DNA of 64,000 nt, from assembly GCA_020058765.1 (NCBI GenBank), contig JAGVDM010000006.1:62001-126000 (forward strand), given 5' to 3'. Each line of letters begins with the position of its first letter. Position 1 is the first letter of the stretch. The translations under genes and the position numbers were made by a program. The DNA comes from Candidatus Peribacterales bacterium (GTDB taxonomy: Bacteria; Patescibacteriota; Gracilibacteria; Peribacterales; Peribacteraceae). The notes under the pieces were generated by a model. It ran no database searches and was not told the origin of the DNA. It saw only the letters and a program-made list of their open reading frames with translations. Below are positions 1-8,181 of the stretch, piece after piece.

Positions 1-1
1 G

Positions 2-1138
2 CCTGTAGTAGCAACGTCCAAGGTCTACATCATCGACGAGGTGCACATGCTCACCAAAGAAGCGTTCAATGCGCTCCTCAAAACTCTGGAGGAACCACCG
101 CCCTATGCGTTCTTTATTCTTGCAACAACGGAGCTCAACAAGATCCCCGTCACCATTCAGTCTCGCTGTCAGTGTTTCCCGTTTCGGCATATTCGCGAAG
201 AGGACATTATTCGGCGCCTGCAGTACATTGCCGACTCGGAAAAAATCACTATTGAGCGTGATGCACTGCGTGTGATCGCCCGCCATGTAGATGGCGGCAT
301 GCGCGATGCAATTTCCCTGCTTGATCAGCTCCGCTCGCTCCCCAAGATCACCAAAGAGGATGTGGAAGACCGCGCCGGATCACCCGGTCACGAATATGTG
401 GAGCGCGTGCTCCAGGCAATACATGCACTCGATACACAGGCCATTCTGGATGCCGTGCATGCGCTAGAGGACAACGGTATTCCAACGGATGTCTTCCTAC
501 GACAACTGCTCGGAGACGTACGTGAACAACTGCACGCCGCTATTGAGGCCAAGCAATCGACAGATGCACTCATTCACACGATCGATACCTTGCTACAGGC
601 CATTCGCGACGCTCGCAGTTCACCACTCCCTCACCTCACATTGGAGGCCGCACTGCTGTCACTCGCACGAGGAAGTGACGCTGCGCCAGCGCCTCGCCCT
701 GCACCCGAAGTACGACAGGAACCAAAGCCAGCTGCACAACCGGTACCCACACCGCGTAAGCAAGAAGAAGCAGTGGTAGTAGAAGCCCCCGTAGCTCCAC
801 CTGTAGCAGCAGAAATCGAGGCACCGGAAATTTCACTAGAAAGTATCCGCCAGCAATGGCCGAGCATCGTGAAAAGTACAGAACCAGCGTCTGTGCGGAT
901 GTCCCTCAAAGACGGCAGAGTGCACGCACTCGATGGCACCACAGTCATCGTGGCATTCGGCTCTGCATTCCACCGAGACAAAGTATCGGCAACGGATGCG
1001 AGCCGTACTGTAGAGGAAACAATGGAGCGTATTTTCCGACGATCCCTGCGTTTGCAGTGCACAATCGGCGATCGCGCAACGGCGGTTCCCGCACAAGACG
1101 CAGTGAACCTAGCCGAAGCTGCAGCGGAAATCTTCTAG
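2..1138 (+). CDS. dnaX: DNA polymerase III subunit gamma/tau, 3' part (5' end outside window)
   Basis: This is the clamp-loader ATPase subunit that loads the sliding clamp at the replication fork. The frame is open from base 2, so the start and Walker A lie upstream of the window. Visible are the Walker B stretch YIIDEVHML, sensor I (ATTE) and the SRC arginine-finger motif, followed by the helical lid and collar domains. After about residue 225 there is an Ala/Pro/Glu-rich linker and a small C-terminal domain, as in tau-like forms. The stop is 8 bp before the 5-FCL start, which suggests co-transcription. The ORF-track start at 41 is an internal GTG, not the real start. Confidence 0.95.
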   Translation, partial: PVVATSKVYIIDEVHMLTKEAFNALLKTLEEPPPYAFFILATTELNKIPVTIQSRCQCFPFRHIREEDIIRRLQYIADSEKITIERDALRVIARHVDGGMRDAISLLDQLRSLPKITKEDVEDRAGSPGHEYVERVLQAIHALDTQAILDAVHALEDNGIPTDVFLRQLLGDVREQLHAAIEAKQSTDALIHTIDTLLQAIRDARSSPLPHLTLEAALLSLARGSDAAPAPRPAPEVRQEPKPAAQPVPTPRKQEEAVVVEAPVAPPVAAEIEAPEISLESIRQQWPSIVKSTEPASVRMSLKDGRVHALDGTTVIVAFGSAFHRDKVSATDASRTVEETMERIFRRSLRLQCTIGDRATAVPAQDAVNLAEAAAEIF

Positions 1139-1146
1139 GCAAACAC

Positions 1147-1719
1147 ATGCATATCAGCGATCAGAAAACAGCCCTGCGAGAGGCAACCGCACAACGGCTC
1201 CTGCGAATGGCTCCCGACGATCGGGCGGCGGAGAGTCGGTCGCTGTGCCGTAGATTAATCGCGATGATCCCGAAAGGGTCGACAGTATGTGCATACGTTC
1301 CACTCAAGACCGAACCGGATATCCGACCGTTGCTCAAAGAACTACTCGCACGCAACGATACGGTGTATCTCCCCTGCTTCGAAGGAAAGCTCGTGTTCCG
1401 TCGTGTAACATCGCTCCTTGCACTTGTGCCAGGTGAACTGCGCATCCCAGAACCTCCAAAGGATGCAGAGCTCCTGCCGGACAATACGGCGGATATTGTG
1501 CTGGTGCCGGGTCGCGCGTTCGATGCCAAGGGGAATCGCTTGGGCCGTGGTGCGGGAGGGTACGACCGCTGGATTGCACATGTGCGCACCCAAGAACACG
1601 TACCACGTATGATCGGCACGGCATACGAATGCCAAATCGTGAATACGATCCCTAGCGAGCCACACGATGAGCCCGTAGATGTCGTCGTAACGGCACGCGG
1701 AGCGGTGGAAAGCAGGTGA
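1147..1719 (+). CDS. 5-formyltetrahydrofolate cyclo-ligase (MTHFS)
   Basis: This enzyme uses ATP to convert 5-formyl-THF to 5,10-methenyl-THF in cytosolic one-carbon metabolism. The 190-residue product has the usual family length. The family signature G[RK]GxGGYDR appears near the C-terminus as GRGAGGYDR, after the ILVPGRAFD strand. I chose the ATG at 1147 because the longer track ORF (856) only extends through dnaX in another frame. It lies 8 bp after dnaX and just upstream of glyA, which also handles folate one-carbon units, so a small folate cluster is plausible. It ends in UGA, supporting the standard code. Confidence 0.93.
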   Translation: MHISDQKTALREATAQRLLRMAPDDRAAESRSLCRRLIAMIPKGSTVCAYVPLKTEPDIRPLLKELLARNDTVYLPCFEGKLVFRRVTSLLALVPGELRIPEPPKDAELLPDNTADIVLVPGRAFDAKGNRLGRGAGGYDRWIAHVRTQEHVPRMIGTAYECQIVNTIPSEPHDEPVDVVVTARGAVESR

Positions 1720-1804
1720 AGCGCAAGAATTGTGCTCATGCGTTGTTCTATCGGAAGGGTAAACACGCTATCATTGGCATCCCGCTTCTTCTCCCCACAC
1801 GCCC

Positions 1805-3070
1805 ATGCCAAGCTTCGACGCTCTCCGGATTCAAGATCCAGACATCTTCGCCGCACTACAGGGCGAGATGCTACGACAGCGCGAAGGCGTGGAGCTCATT
1901 CCGTCGGAGAACTACATTTCCGCCGCAGTAATGGAAGCAATGGGGAACTGCTTCAACAACAAGTATTCCGAAGGGTACCCGGGCAAGCGCTATTACGGCG
2001 GTCAGCAGTACACCGACGTTGTGGAGCGTTTGGCTATTGAACGCGCCAAGCAGCTCTTTGGCGCGGGTCATGCCAACGTGCAGCCACACGCAGGCGCACC
2101 GGCAAACGTCGCAACATATTTCGCGCTCATGGAACCAGGCGACACGGTATTAGGAATGGACTTGAGCCATGGCGGCCACCTCACGCACGGCCACCCGGTC
2201 ACCTACCTCACCAAGATCTTCAAATTCGTACGCTACAAAATGAAGGACACGGAGACCGGCGCCATCGATTACGATGAAATGCGTGAAGTCGCTCTCCGTG
2301 AAAAACCGAAAATCATCCTCGCAGGCTACTCCGCGTACCCCCGTCAGGTAGATTTCGCCAAAATGAAAGCTATCGCCGATGAAGTGGGCGCCTACACCAT
2401 GGCAGACATGGCACACGTAGCAGGCCTTATTGCGGGCGGCGCTGCACGCAACCCGTTCGATGACGGCTTCGACATCATTACAACCACCACGCACAAAACG
2501 CTCCGCGGCCCCCGCGGCGGTATGATCATGACTCGCGACCCAGAGCTGGGGAAGAAGATGGATAAATCAGTATTCCCGGGCTTCCAGGGCGGACCAATTA
2601 TGCAAATGATTGCTGCGAAGGCTGTCGCCTTTGGTGAAGCGCTCGAGCCGGAATTCAAGGACTACGCCGCACAGATCGTGAAGAACGCGAAGCGCATGGC
2701 AGCCAAATTCATGGAAAGTGGCGCCAAGCTCGTAACCAACGGTACCGACAACCACCTCCTCATGATCGACTGCGTTACGTCTTGGGGTTTGCCAGGTCAG
2801 GCAGTGGAAACCCTCTTCGATGAAGTGGGCATCACCCTCAACAAGAACATGATTCCCGATGATCCGCGCAAGCCAATGGATCCATCGGGCATTCGCATGG
2901 GCACGCCCGCCATTACTACACGCGGCATGAAGGAGGACGACATGGATCGGCTCGTGTCCTACATGCTCAAGGCTATCGAGAAGCGTGAAGATCCTTCGGC
3001 GATCAAAGCGCTACACGAAGAAGTGAAGGCGTTCTGCCTACAGTTCCCGGTACCGGGAATCGCGGTGTAG
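1805..3070 (+). CDS. glyA: Serine hydroxymethyltransferase
   Basis: This PLP enzyme interconverts serine and glycine and charges THF with a one-carbon unit. The full-length 421-residue product has the family hallmarks: ENYISAAVMEAMG and the YxEGYPGKRYYGG substrate region near the N-terminus, DMAHVAGLIA, and the PLP-lysine motif TTTTHKTLRGPRGG at about residue 225. A TATCAT -10-like box (1769-1774) would give a leader of about 24 nt that is strikingly pyrimidine-rich (CTTCTTCTCCCC) with no Shine-Dalgarno sequence. It is convergent with the minus-strand gene ending at 3080. Confidence 0.97.
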   Translation: MPSFDALRIQDPDIFAALQGEMLRQREGVELIPSENYISAAVMEAMGNCFNNKYSEGYPGKRYYGGQQYTDVVERLAIERAKQLFGAGHANVQPHAGAPANVATYFALMEPGDTVLGMDLSHGGHLTHGHPVTYLTKIFKFVRYKMKDTETGAIDYDEMREVALREKPKIILAGYSAYPRQVDFAKMKAIADEVGAYTMADMAHVAGLIAGGAARNPFDDGFDIITTTTHKTLRGPRGGMIMTRDPELGKKMDKSVFPGFQGGPIMQMIAAKAVAFGEALEPEFKDYAAQIVKNAKRMAAKFMESGAKLVTNGTDNHLLMIDCVTSWGLPGQAVETLFDEVGITLNKNMIPDDPRKPMDPSGIRMGTPAITTRGMKEDDMDRLVSYMLKAIEKREDPSAIKALHEEVKAFCLQFPVPGIAV

Positions 3071-3079
3071 TTCGTCTGC

Positions 3080-4321
3080 TTACGCTTTGCACCGCTCCGG
3101 CACAGTGAGCTGAGGGAGCGCACCGTAGACGACGTCATAGTAGTTGCCGGCGCTCCACACGGTGAAGCCGCAATACCCTGCATCGAATACCGCCTCTGCC
3201 TCATCGCGGAATTGGCGATTGTTCATAAAGTAGCCCTGAATCCAGGGACGAAGTTTATGTGCATGATCTGGCCCAAGAAGCTCTGCATAGCCCGTGAGTG
3301 TACGGTAGACCAAGTAGTACTCCCGACTGCGTGGATGCACACCAGGGATGTAGTACGCGCCTTCTGCAAATGTCTGCGGATAGGCCATAGGGGAAATGAT
3401 GTCGACATACGGGGCGAAGCGCACCACGTCCTGACCAAGCGGCTCCAGGTTCACGGGGAAGTTCCACCCCAGAATGGCGTAGGTACTTAAGCCCAGGCGT
3501 GTGCTTGGACCGTATTCATCAATGGTCTCACGTGCCATGCGGACAAATTGCTCAATGCGATCCGCCTTCTCTGCACCAGTAAGAGCAATGCGTCCGAATT
3601 CGGTGGGGTAGCGAATGTAATCAATATTCACTTCGTCGATGCCAGACATCACCACATCCCGAATCACCTGACGGTTGTACTCGAGTACCGTAGGGTTACT
3701 CAGATCAACCCATGTATCACCCATGGTGACATTGGTATTCGGATGCTTGATGCGCACATCTGGGTTGCGACCTGCAAAGACCGGATCCTTGGAGGCAATT
3801 AGGCGTGCAATAGTGTAGATCCCCTTTTCCTTCGCCTTGGTGACAATCTCGGGCAGGTCATAGAGTGGCCGCACCAAGTCGAGCTCACCGGCAAGCGGTG
3901 AAGACGTGTGGAAGTACACGAATGACCCCTTCACATCGATCACGATTGCCGCACCGCCTGTGGCAATGAGGCGATCCATCGTCTCCTGCAAAAAGTCGTC
4001 CTTCGCAGCACTGCTCGCTGTGAGGTACACACCCATCTTATTGTCCCCGCGCCCCTGCGGGGCTGCGGCGTGCGAGAGCTCGCGCTCAAGGCGTATCTGC
4101 TCCATGCGCTCGGCTGCCTGACGCCTGCGTTCCATGTACTCCTGCACATCTTCCTGAGACTGCAGCACCTGCACTACCTGCCCCGTGAGTGTGTCGCCCG
4201 TAGTGGGCAGCACAATAGCAAGCTGCACAACGGCATACGCCGCAATACCGAGTAAGGCACTACCAGCCGCTGCACGAAGAACAAAGAGGCAAGGGCGCGT
4301 AAGCACGGCGGGGCGACGCAT
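3080..4321 (-). CDS. Membrane-anchored GHL15/DUF4015-like putative glycoside hydrolase
   Basis: A 413-residue protein with one N-terminal membrane segment (about residues 12-36), a short charged coiled-coil stretch, and then a TIM-barrel-like domain. Motifs resembling DUF4015 are MGVYLTASSA, VIDVKG, the NIDYIRYPTE strand with its acidic residues, and ISPMAYPQTF. The domain probably faces the outside and may act on wall or surface glycans; the substrate is unknown. I chose ATG 4321 over the track start at 4408 because a good promoter (-10 at 4366-4371) lies inside the longer ORF. The family call is fairly secure, the activity is not. Confidence 0.75.
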   Translation of the reverse strand: MRRPAVLTRPCLFVLRAAAGSALLGIAAYAVVQLAIVLPTTGDTLTGQVVQVLQSQEDVQEYMERRRQAAERMEQIRLERELSHAAAPQGRGDNKMGVYLTASSAAKDDFLQETMDRLIATGGAAIVIDVKGSFVYFHTSSPLAGELDLVRPLYDLPEIVTKAKEKGIYTIARLIASKDPVFAGRNPDVRIKHPNTNVTMGDTWVDLSNPTVLEYNRQVIRDVVMSGIDEVNIDYIRYPTEFGRIALTGAEKADRIEQFVRMARETIDEYGPSTRLGLSTYAILGWNFPVNLEPLGQDVVRFAPYVDIISPMAYPQTFAEGAYYIPGVHPRSREYYLVYRTLTGYAELLGPDHAHKLRPWIQGYFMNNRQFRDEAEAVFDAGYCGFTVWSAGNYYDVVYGALPQLTVPERCKA

Positions 4322-4365
4322 AGGCAGAAAAGAGAAGGAGGAAATGTGCTGTGTGTGTTCTGTAT

Positions 4366-4394
4366 AGTATACAACAAAGAATTGCACGCGACAA
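4366..4394 (-). promoter_or_regulatory. Predicted sigma70-type promoter of the DUF4015-like gene
   Basis: Reading the minus strand, TTGTCG (4394-4389) is followed by a 17-bp spacer and TATACT (4371-4366). It lies inside the longer track ORF, and the predicted transcript begins near 4359. This argues for the start at 4321. Confidence 0.55.
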
Positions 4395-4432
4395 ATATTC
4401 ACACGCATGGTCGGCTATATCGTTTACGCTGA

Positions 4433-7135
4433 TTATGAACGCTGTGCGCGCTTTTCAATTTGCTCCTTGAGTGCCTTGCTCACTTCCGGCACACCGCCGC
4501 TCTTCTCAAGCTTCGTCTGCAGATCAGCAAGCAGCTTTTCCTCTTCGGCTGTGAGTGCTTCTTCGAGTAGCTTCTTTTTGCGCAGCGCATTGAATTCATT
4601 CGTCCACAGTTCGCGGTCACGCCACGTGCGGTACTCCTGCAGACTCATTCCCTTCTTCTTTGCCTTCTCCTTCTCTTCTGCCTCCTTCTCTTTGGCCTTC
4701 GCATCGGATACGGCGGTTTTTTTGGCTTCGGAGCTCCCTAGAGCCCAACGGCGAATCTTCTCTTCTACAACATCGCGCTTCTCGCTGTACTGCTCACGCG
4801 AGAGGCGCCGCAAAATCTGCAAACGATCCACGGTGTCACCTTCCGGTTTTGGCGGCGGTAGAGTGGAAACAGAGAACGGCTTGCTCGGCATACCGTTAAT
4901 CATGAGCCGCATGTACGCGTGGTATTTCGGCAAACTTAGAATGTCGTTGGCAGTCACCGCGAGCTCAAATTGCTCGCTGAACACTTCCGCATCTTCGGCG
5001 CCGATCTGGAAGCTTACAAGCGTACCCACGTTGCCGAACACTGCATCACGAAGCTGTGTATTACCCGTATCACCCAGCAGCAATTGCGAAACGTACTGGT
5101 TGGCCATTGTGAGGCTCAAGCGGTATTTACGCGCCTCCGAGAGGATCGTCGCAAAGCTTGCAGTAGCGAAATTCTGGAACTCATCGACGTATAGGAAGAA
5201 GTCCCGACGCTCCGCCTCTGGTATGTCTGCTCGGCTCATGGCATCGATCTGGAACTTGGTGACCAGCATGGAGCCAAGGAATGCCGATGCATCTTCTCCC
5301 AGTTTTCCTTTGCTCAAATTCACCAACACAATTTTGCCGCTATCCATGGCATCGCGTACGGAGAGTTTGCTCTGCACTTGCCCAACAATATTGCGAATGA
5401 GCGGCGTGCTGAGCAGCTGACCCACTTTGTTCTGAATAGCCGCCACAGCCTCGGTGCGGTATTTATCGCTCCATGAAGCATATTCATCATCCCAGAAGCT
5501 CTTCACCAGAGGATCGCTTACATTGGCGACCACTTTGCGGCGATACTGCTCGTCGGCATACATACGCATGATGCCGAGCATGGAAGAACCTTCGAATTCA
5601 AGGAGTGCGAGGAGCGTATTACGAAGCACGTGTTCCATGCGTCCGCTGAATGTACCCGGCCAAAGCTTGGTAAACACGCTCATCAGGCCAGATGCCGTGA
5701 GTGTGCGCTGCTGTGGATCGGGACAATGCAGGACGTTGAACGAGATAGGATGATCCACATCAGACGGATCGAAGAAGATCACATCATTGCTACGTGACTT
5801 CGGAATACATCGCTGCACGGCTTCGATCAGATCACCGTGCGGGTCAATCACACCCACGCCTCTGCCTTTTACAATATCGGACACAATCATGTTTTCGAGC
5901 AGCGTTGATTTACCCATACCAGTTTTACCGATGATGTAGATGTGTCGGCGGCGATCGTCGGTACGGATGCCAAAGCGCGTACGCCTTCCACGGAACACCG
6001 CCTCGCCCAAATCAGTAATCTGCTCAGGTTCGTCGGTCATGCCCGGCACAGGCAGCTCGTTGGGCGGCTCCAGTTTGCGGCTGGTAACCCAGTCGATATT
6101 CGGCGTCTGCACCAGTGGCGTTGGCAGGTGCCACAGTGTTGCAATCTCCTCCACAGAAAGAGTAAACGGCTGCCGTACAACCCCGCGTGGGATCTGTGCA
6201 GAGACCAAGACACGCCCCGCCTTGAAACCGTTGCTATGCGGGAGTGTGAACTGGCGAAAGCTCCCCACCATTTCCTCAAGCTTCTGTTCAGCAACAGCAC
6301 GCTGCCCCTTGGGGGCAATAACGCTCAAGCGCACATTGCAGAGGAAGAGCAGACGATTCACCTTGTCCTGTGCTGCGCTCACAGCATCTTCACGATCGTG
6401 ACTGCGGGCGCTTACGCGCTCCTCATCGCCATCACTCGGCATTGGTGCATCTTCGGCAATGGGCATGGTGAACAACCGGCCAATGATCGGCCACGCGCGG
6501 AACCCACCCATGAATGTAGCAAGTGGCCAATACGCAAGCCTGCGCCACCCACGAGCCAAACCTACACGTGCAAAGGAATTGGCATAGCGATCCGATGCCT
6601 TGGAGAACCCTCTGCGAAGCAGTGGTAGGAACCGTAATGCTCGACGGCGAAAACCCGAACCAATCGGTGAGACACACACCTGCACATGCCCGCGCATGCC
6701 GGGGATTGGCGAGCGCGACAGCGTAGATGTAATACCAGCAATGGGATCAACGTTTGTGCGAGAGAGGAGATCATCGAACTGTGGATGACGCTTGATGGGG
6801 AAGACTTCTGGCCCCGTCAGCACAAGATCCACGGAATACACCTCCTCCGTATCACTCACCAGGAACGGATCCTTCTGGAGAATATCGATTTCGATATCGG
6901 GATATTGCGCATAGAGCTGGCTCTCTGCGAGGCCGGCCGCACGATCTGTAGCACGCACAAAGAGTGCAATGCGCCCACCAGACATGCCAACTTCCAATCC
7001 CACACCCGCATTTACACCTTTCAATGAGTGCAGCGCAGCAAGCGCGGGCTCGGTGTAGAGCGGTCCCCGTTGGGCCTCTTTTTCCTTCTCCTTGCTTGGC
7101 TTGGAGGGGCGAACTTGGAGGAGTGTGTGTGACAT
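4433..7135 (-). CDS. TraD/VirD4-HerA-type P-loop ATPase (type IV coupling-protein-like)
   Basis: A 900-residue ATPase. The N-terminal ~370 residues form a poorly characterised domain, followed by a HerA/TraD motor with Walker A GKTGMGKST (about 402-410), IDPHGDL, and Walker B LYVDEFQNF (about 647-655). The C-terminal ~110 residues are Lys/Glu-rich and probably helical or coiled. Such stand-alone genes are common in CPR genomes. No relaxase, mating-channel or pilus genes are nearby, so a DNA-pumping role in conjugation cannot be assumed; DNA uptake or chromosome handling is possible. It lies 8 bp downstream of hrcA on the same strand. Confidence 0.85.
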   Translation of the reverse strand: MSHTLLQVRPSKPSKEKEKEAQRGPLYTEPALAALHSLKGVNAGVGLEVGMSGGRIALFVRATDRAAGLAESQLYAQYPDIEIDILQKDPFLVSDTEEVYSVDLVLTGPEVFPIKRHPQFDDLLSRTNVDPIAGITSTLSRSPIPGMRGHVQVCVSPIGSGFRRRALRFLPLLRRGFSKASDRYANSFARVGLARGWRRLAYWPLATFMGGFRAWPIIGRLFTMPIAEDAPMPSDGDEERVSARSHDREDAVSAAQDKVNRLLFLCNVRLSVIAPKGQRAVAEQKLEEMVGSFRQFTLPHSNGFKAGRVLVSAQIPRGVVRQPFTLSVEEIATLWHLPTPLVQTPNIDWVTSRKLEPPNELPVPGMTDEPEQITDLGEAVFRGRRTRFGIRTDDRRRHIYIIGKTGMGKSTLLENMIVSDIVKGRGVGVIDPHGDLIEAVQRCIPKSRSNDVIFFDPSDVDHPISFNVLHCPDPQQRTLTASGLMSVFTKLWPGTFSGRMEHVLRNTLLALLEFEGSSMLGIMRMYADEQYRRKVVANVSDPLVKSFWDDEYASWSDKYRTEAVAAIQNKVGQLLSTPLIRNIVGQVQSKLSVRDAMDSGKIVLVNLSKGKLGEDASAFLGSMLVTKFQIDAMSRADIPEAERRDFFLYVDEFQNFATASFATILSEARKYRLSLTMANQYVSQLLLGDTGNTQLRDAVFGNVGTLVSFQIGAEDAEVFSEQFELAVTANDILSLPKYHAYMRLMINGMPSKPFSVSTLPPPKPEGDTVDRLQILRRLSREQYSEKRDVVEEKIRRWALGSSEAKKTAVSDAKAKEKEAEEKEKAKKKGMSLQEYRTWRDRELWTNEFNALRKKKLLEEALTAEEEKLLADLQTKLEKSGGVPEVSKALKEQIEKRAQRS

Positions 7136-7143
7136 AAGAAGAA

Positions 7144-7857
7144 CTACCCGCCGGAACGAAGCAGATCGGCAACCATATCGAGTGCAACGGTGTTGTAGCC
7201 GTAATCCATGCGCATAGGCCCAAGTACCCCCAGCACTCCGCGCTCATCGCGAATCTTGTAGTCCGTAATCACAATAGAGCAGCTCTGGATTTGCGGCAGA
7301 ATATGCTCTTGGCCAATGTAGTAGCGAATTTTCTCATCAATCTTCAGTGAATCGACCACATCTGCCAAATGATCCTCCAGCACTTCTACAACGCCGCTGG
7401 CGAATGAAGGATTCGTTTGGAATTCCGGTTGCCGGAGCACATTGGCCAACCCGAGGTAATACACACGGTGCTTATGGGGCACAGTGGCAAACGCCACGTT
7501 GGGCGTCATGTGTGCGAGCATCGCTACAGCATCAAATACGCGTTCCTGGTCTTTGCGCTGAAAATACTGACCCCGGAGGGTATCGAACTTCTTGCGCACG
7601 TCCTTCTCGTGGAGTGACGGCTCTAAATGCTGATTCACGTACACGCGGTACCCCTTGGCTGTGGGTACGCGACCTGCGGAAACATGGGGCTGCTGCAGGT
7701 AGCCTTCCTCGCCCAAAAATCGCATTTCATTGCGAACGGTGGCACAGGAAACGTTAAATGTGCCCGCCTCGATAATGTGATGAGAGCCAACGGGCTCGGC
7801 GGTGCCGATGAACTGGTCAATGATGGCTTTGAGGAGCCTGCTTTGCCGCTCATTCAT
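7144..7857 (-). CDS. hrcA: Heat-inducible transcription repressor HrcA
   Basis: HrcA represses chaperone operons through the CIRCE operator. The N-terminal winged helix contains the typical ERQSRLLKAIIDQFIGTAEPVGS and the RVPTAKGYR wing region. The 237-residue product is about 100 residues shorter than typical HrcA (about 340), mainly in the middle domain. I chose ATG 7857, preceded by GAGGAG, rather than the track start at 7875. A perfect CIRCE element sits directly upstream, so it is autoregulated. No groE or dnaK is in the window, so those targets must lie elsewhere. Confidence 0.93.
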   Translation of the reverse strand: MNERQSRLLKAIIDQFIGTAEPVGSHHIIEAGTFNVSCATVRNEMRFLGEEGYLQQPHVSAGRVPTAKGYRVYVNQHLEPSLHEKDVRKKFDTLRGQYFQRKDQERVFDAVAMLAHMTPNVAFATVPHKHRVYYLGLANVLRQPEFQTNPSFASGVVEVLEDHLADVVDSLKIDEKIRYYIGQEHILPQIQSCSIVITDYKIRDERGVLGVLGPMRMDYGYNTVALDMVADLLRSGG

Positions 7858-7865
7858 ACTCCTCA

Positions 7866-7894
7866 AGTATAGCACTCTTCACTGGAGAGTGCTA
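7866..7894 (-). promoter_or_regulatory. CIRCE operator and overlapping hrcA -10 box
   Basis: TAGCACTC-N9-GAGTGCTA is a perfect inverted repeat (7870-7894), the classical HrcA-binding CIRCE element. A TATACT hexamer (7871-7866 on the minus strand) overlaps its inner edge, placing the predicted start of transcription within about 2 nt of the hrcA ATG. HrcA bound here would cover the spacer and -35 region. Confidence 0.92.
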
Positions 7895-7917
7895 CGAAGA
7901 AGAAATGGCGATCAGAC

Positions 7918-8127
7918 CTACTTTCCTGCAGCCATACGCTTGCGGAAGCGCTCAATGCGTCCGCCCTTCACTTCGGTCTGCTTCTTGCCTGTGTAGATCG
8001 GATGACAATTGCGGCAGGCCTCCACGCGAATCTCCTGCATTGTGGCAGGGATAGCGAATACGGAGCCGCACGACGTACACGTTCCCGTGGCGTCGGCGTG
8101 GATCTGTGGGTGAATTCCGGTCTTCAT
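7918..8127 (-). CDS. rpmE: 50S ribosomal protein L31
   Basis: A small 69-residue large-subunit protein. It opens with MKTGIHPQ and carries two CxxC knuckles (CTSC and CRNC), so this is the zinc-binding C+ form, followed by a basic C-terminal tail. The real start is the ATG at 8127; the track ORF adds 14 unlikely residues. It lies 54 bp downstream of gyrA and upstream of the CIRCE-controlled hrcA on the same strand. Confidence 0.96.
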   Translation of the reverse strand: MKTGIHPQIHADATGTCTSCGSVFAIPATMQEIRVEACRNCHPIYTGKKQTEVKGGRIERFRKRMAAGK

Positions 8128-8181
8128 AGCGGCGGGATTGTACTGAAGCAAAAAGGCAGAACCAAGCAAAACATCAAGAAA

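Noticed and set aside
1717-1719. UGA recoded as glycine (Gracilibacteria/Absconditabacteria code 25)
   Set aside because: UGA ends several conserved proteins at their normal lengths (5-FCL, metallophosphoesterase, LCP), so the code is standard.
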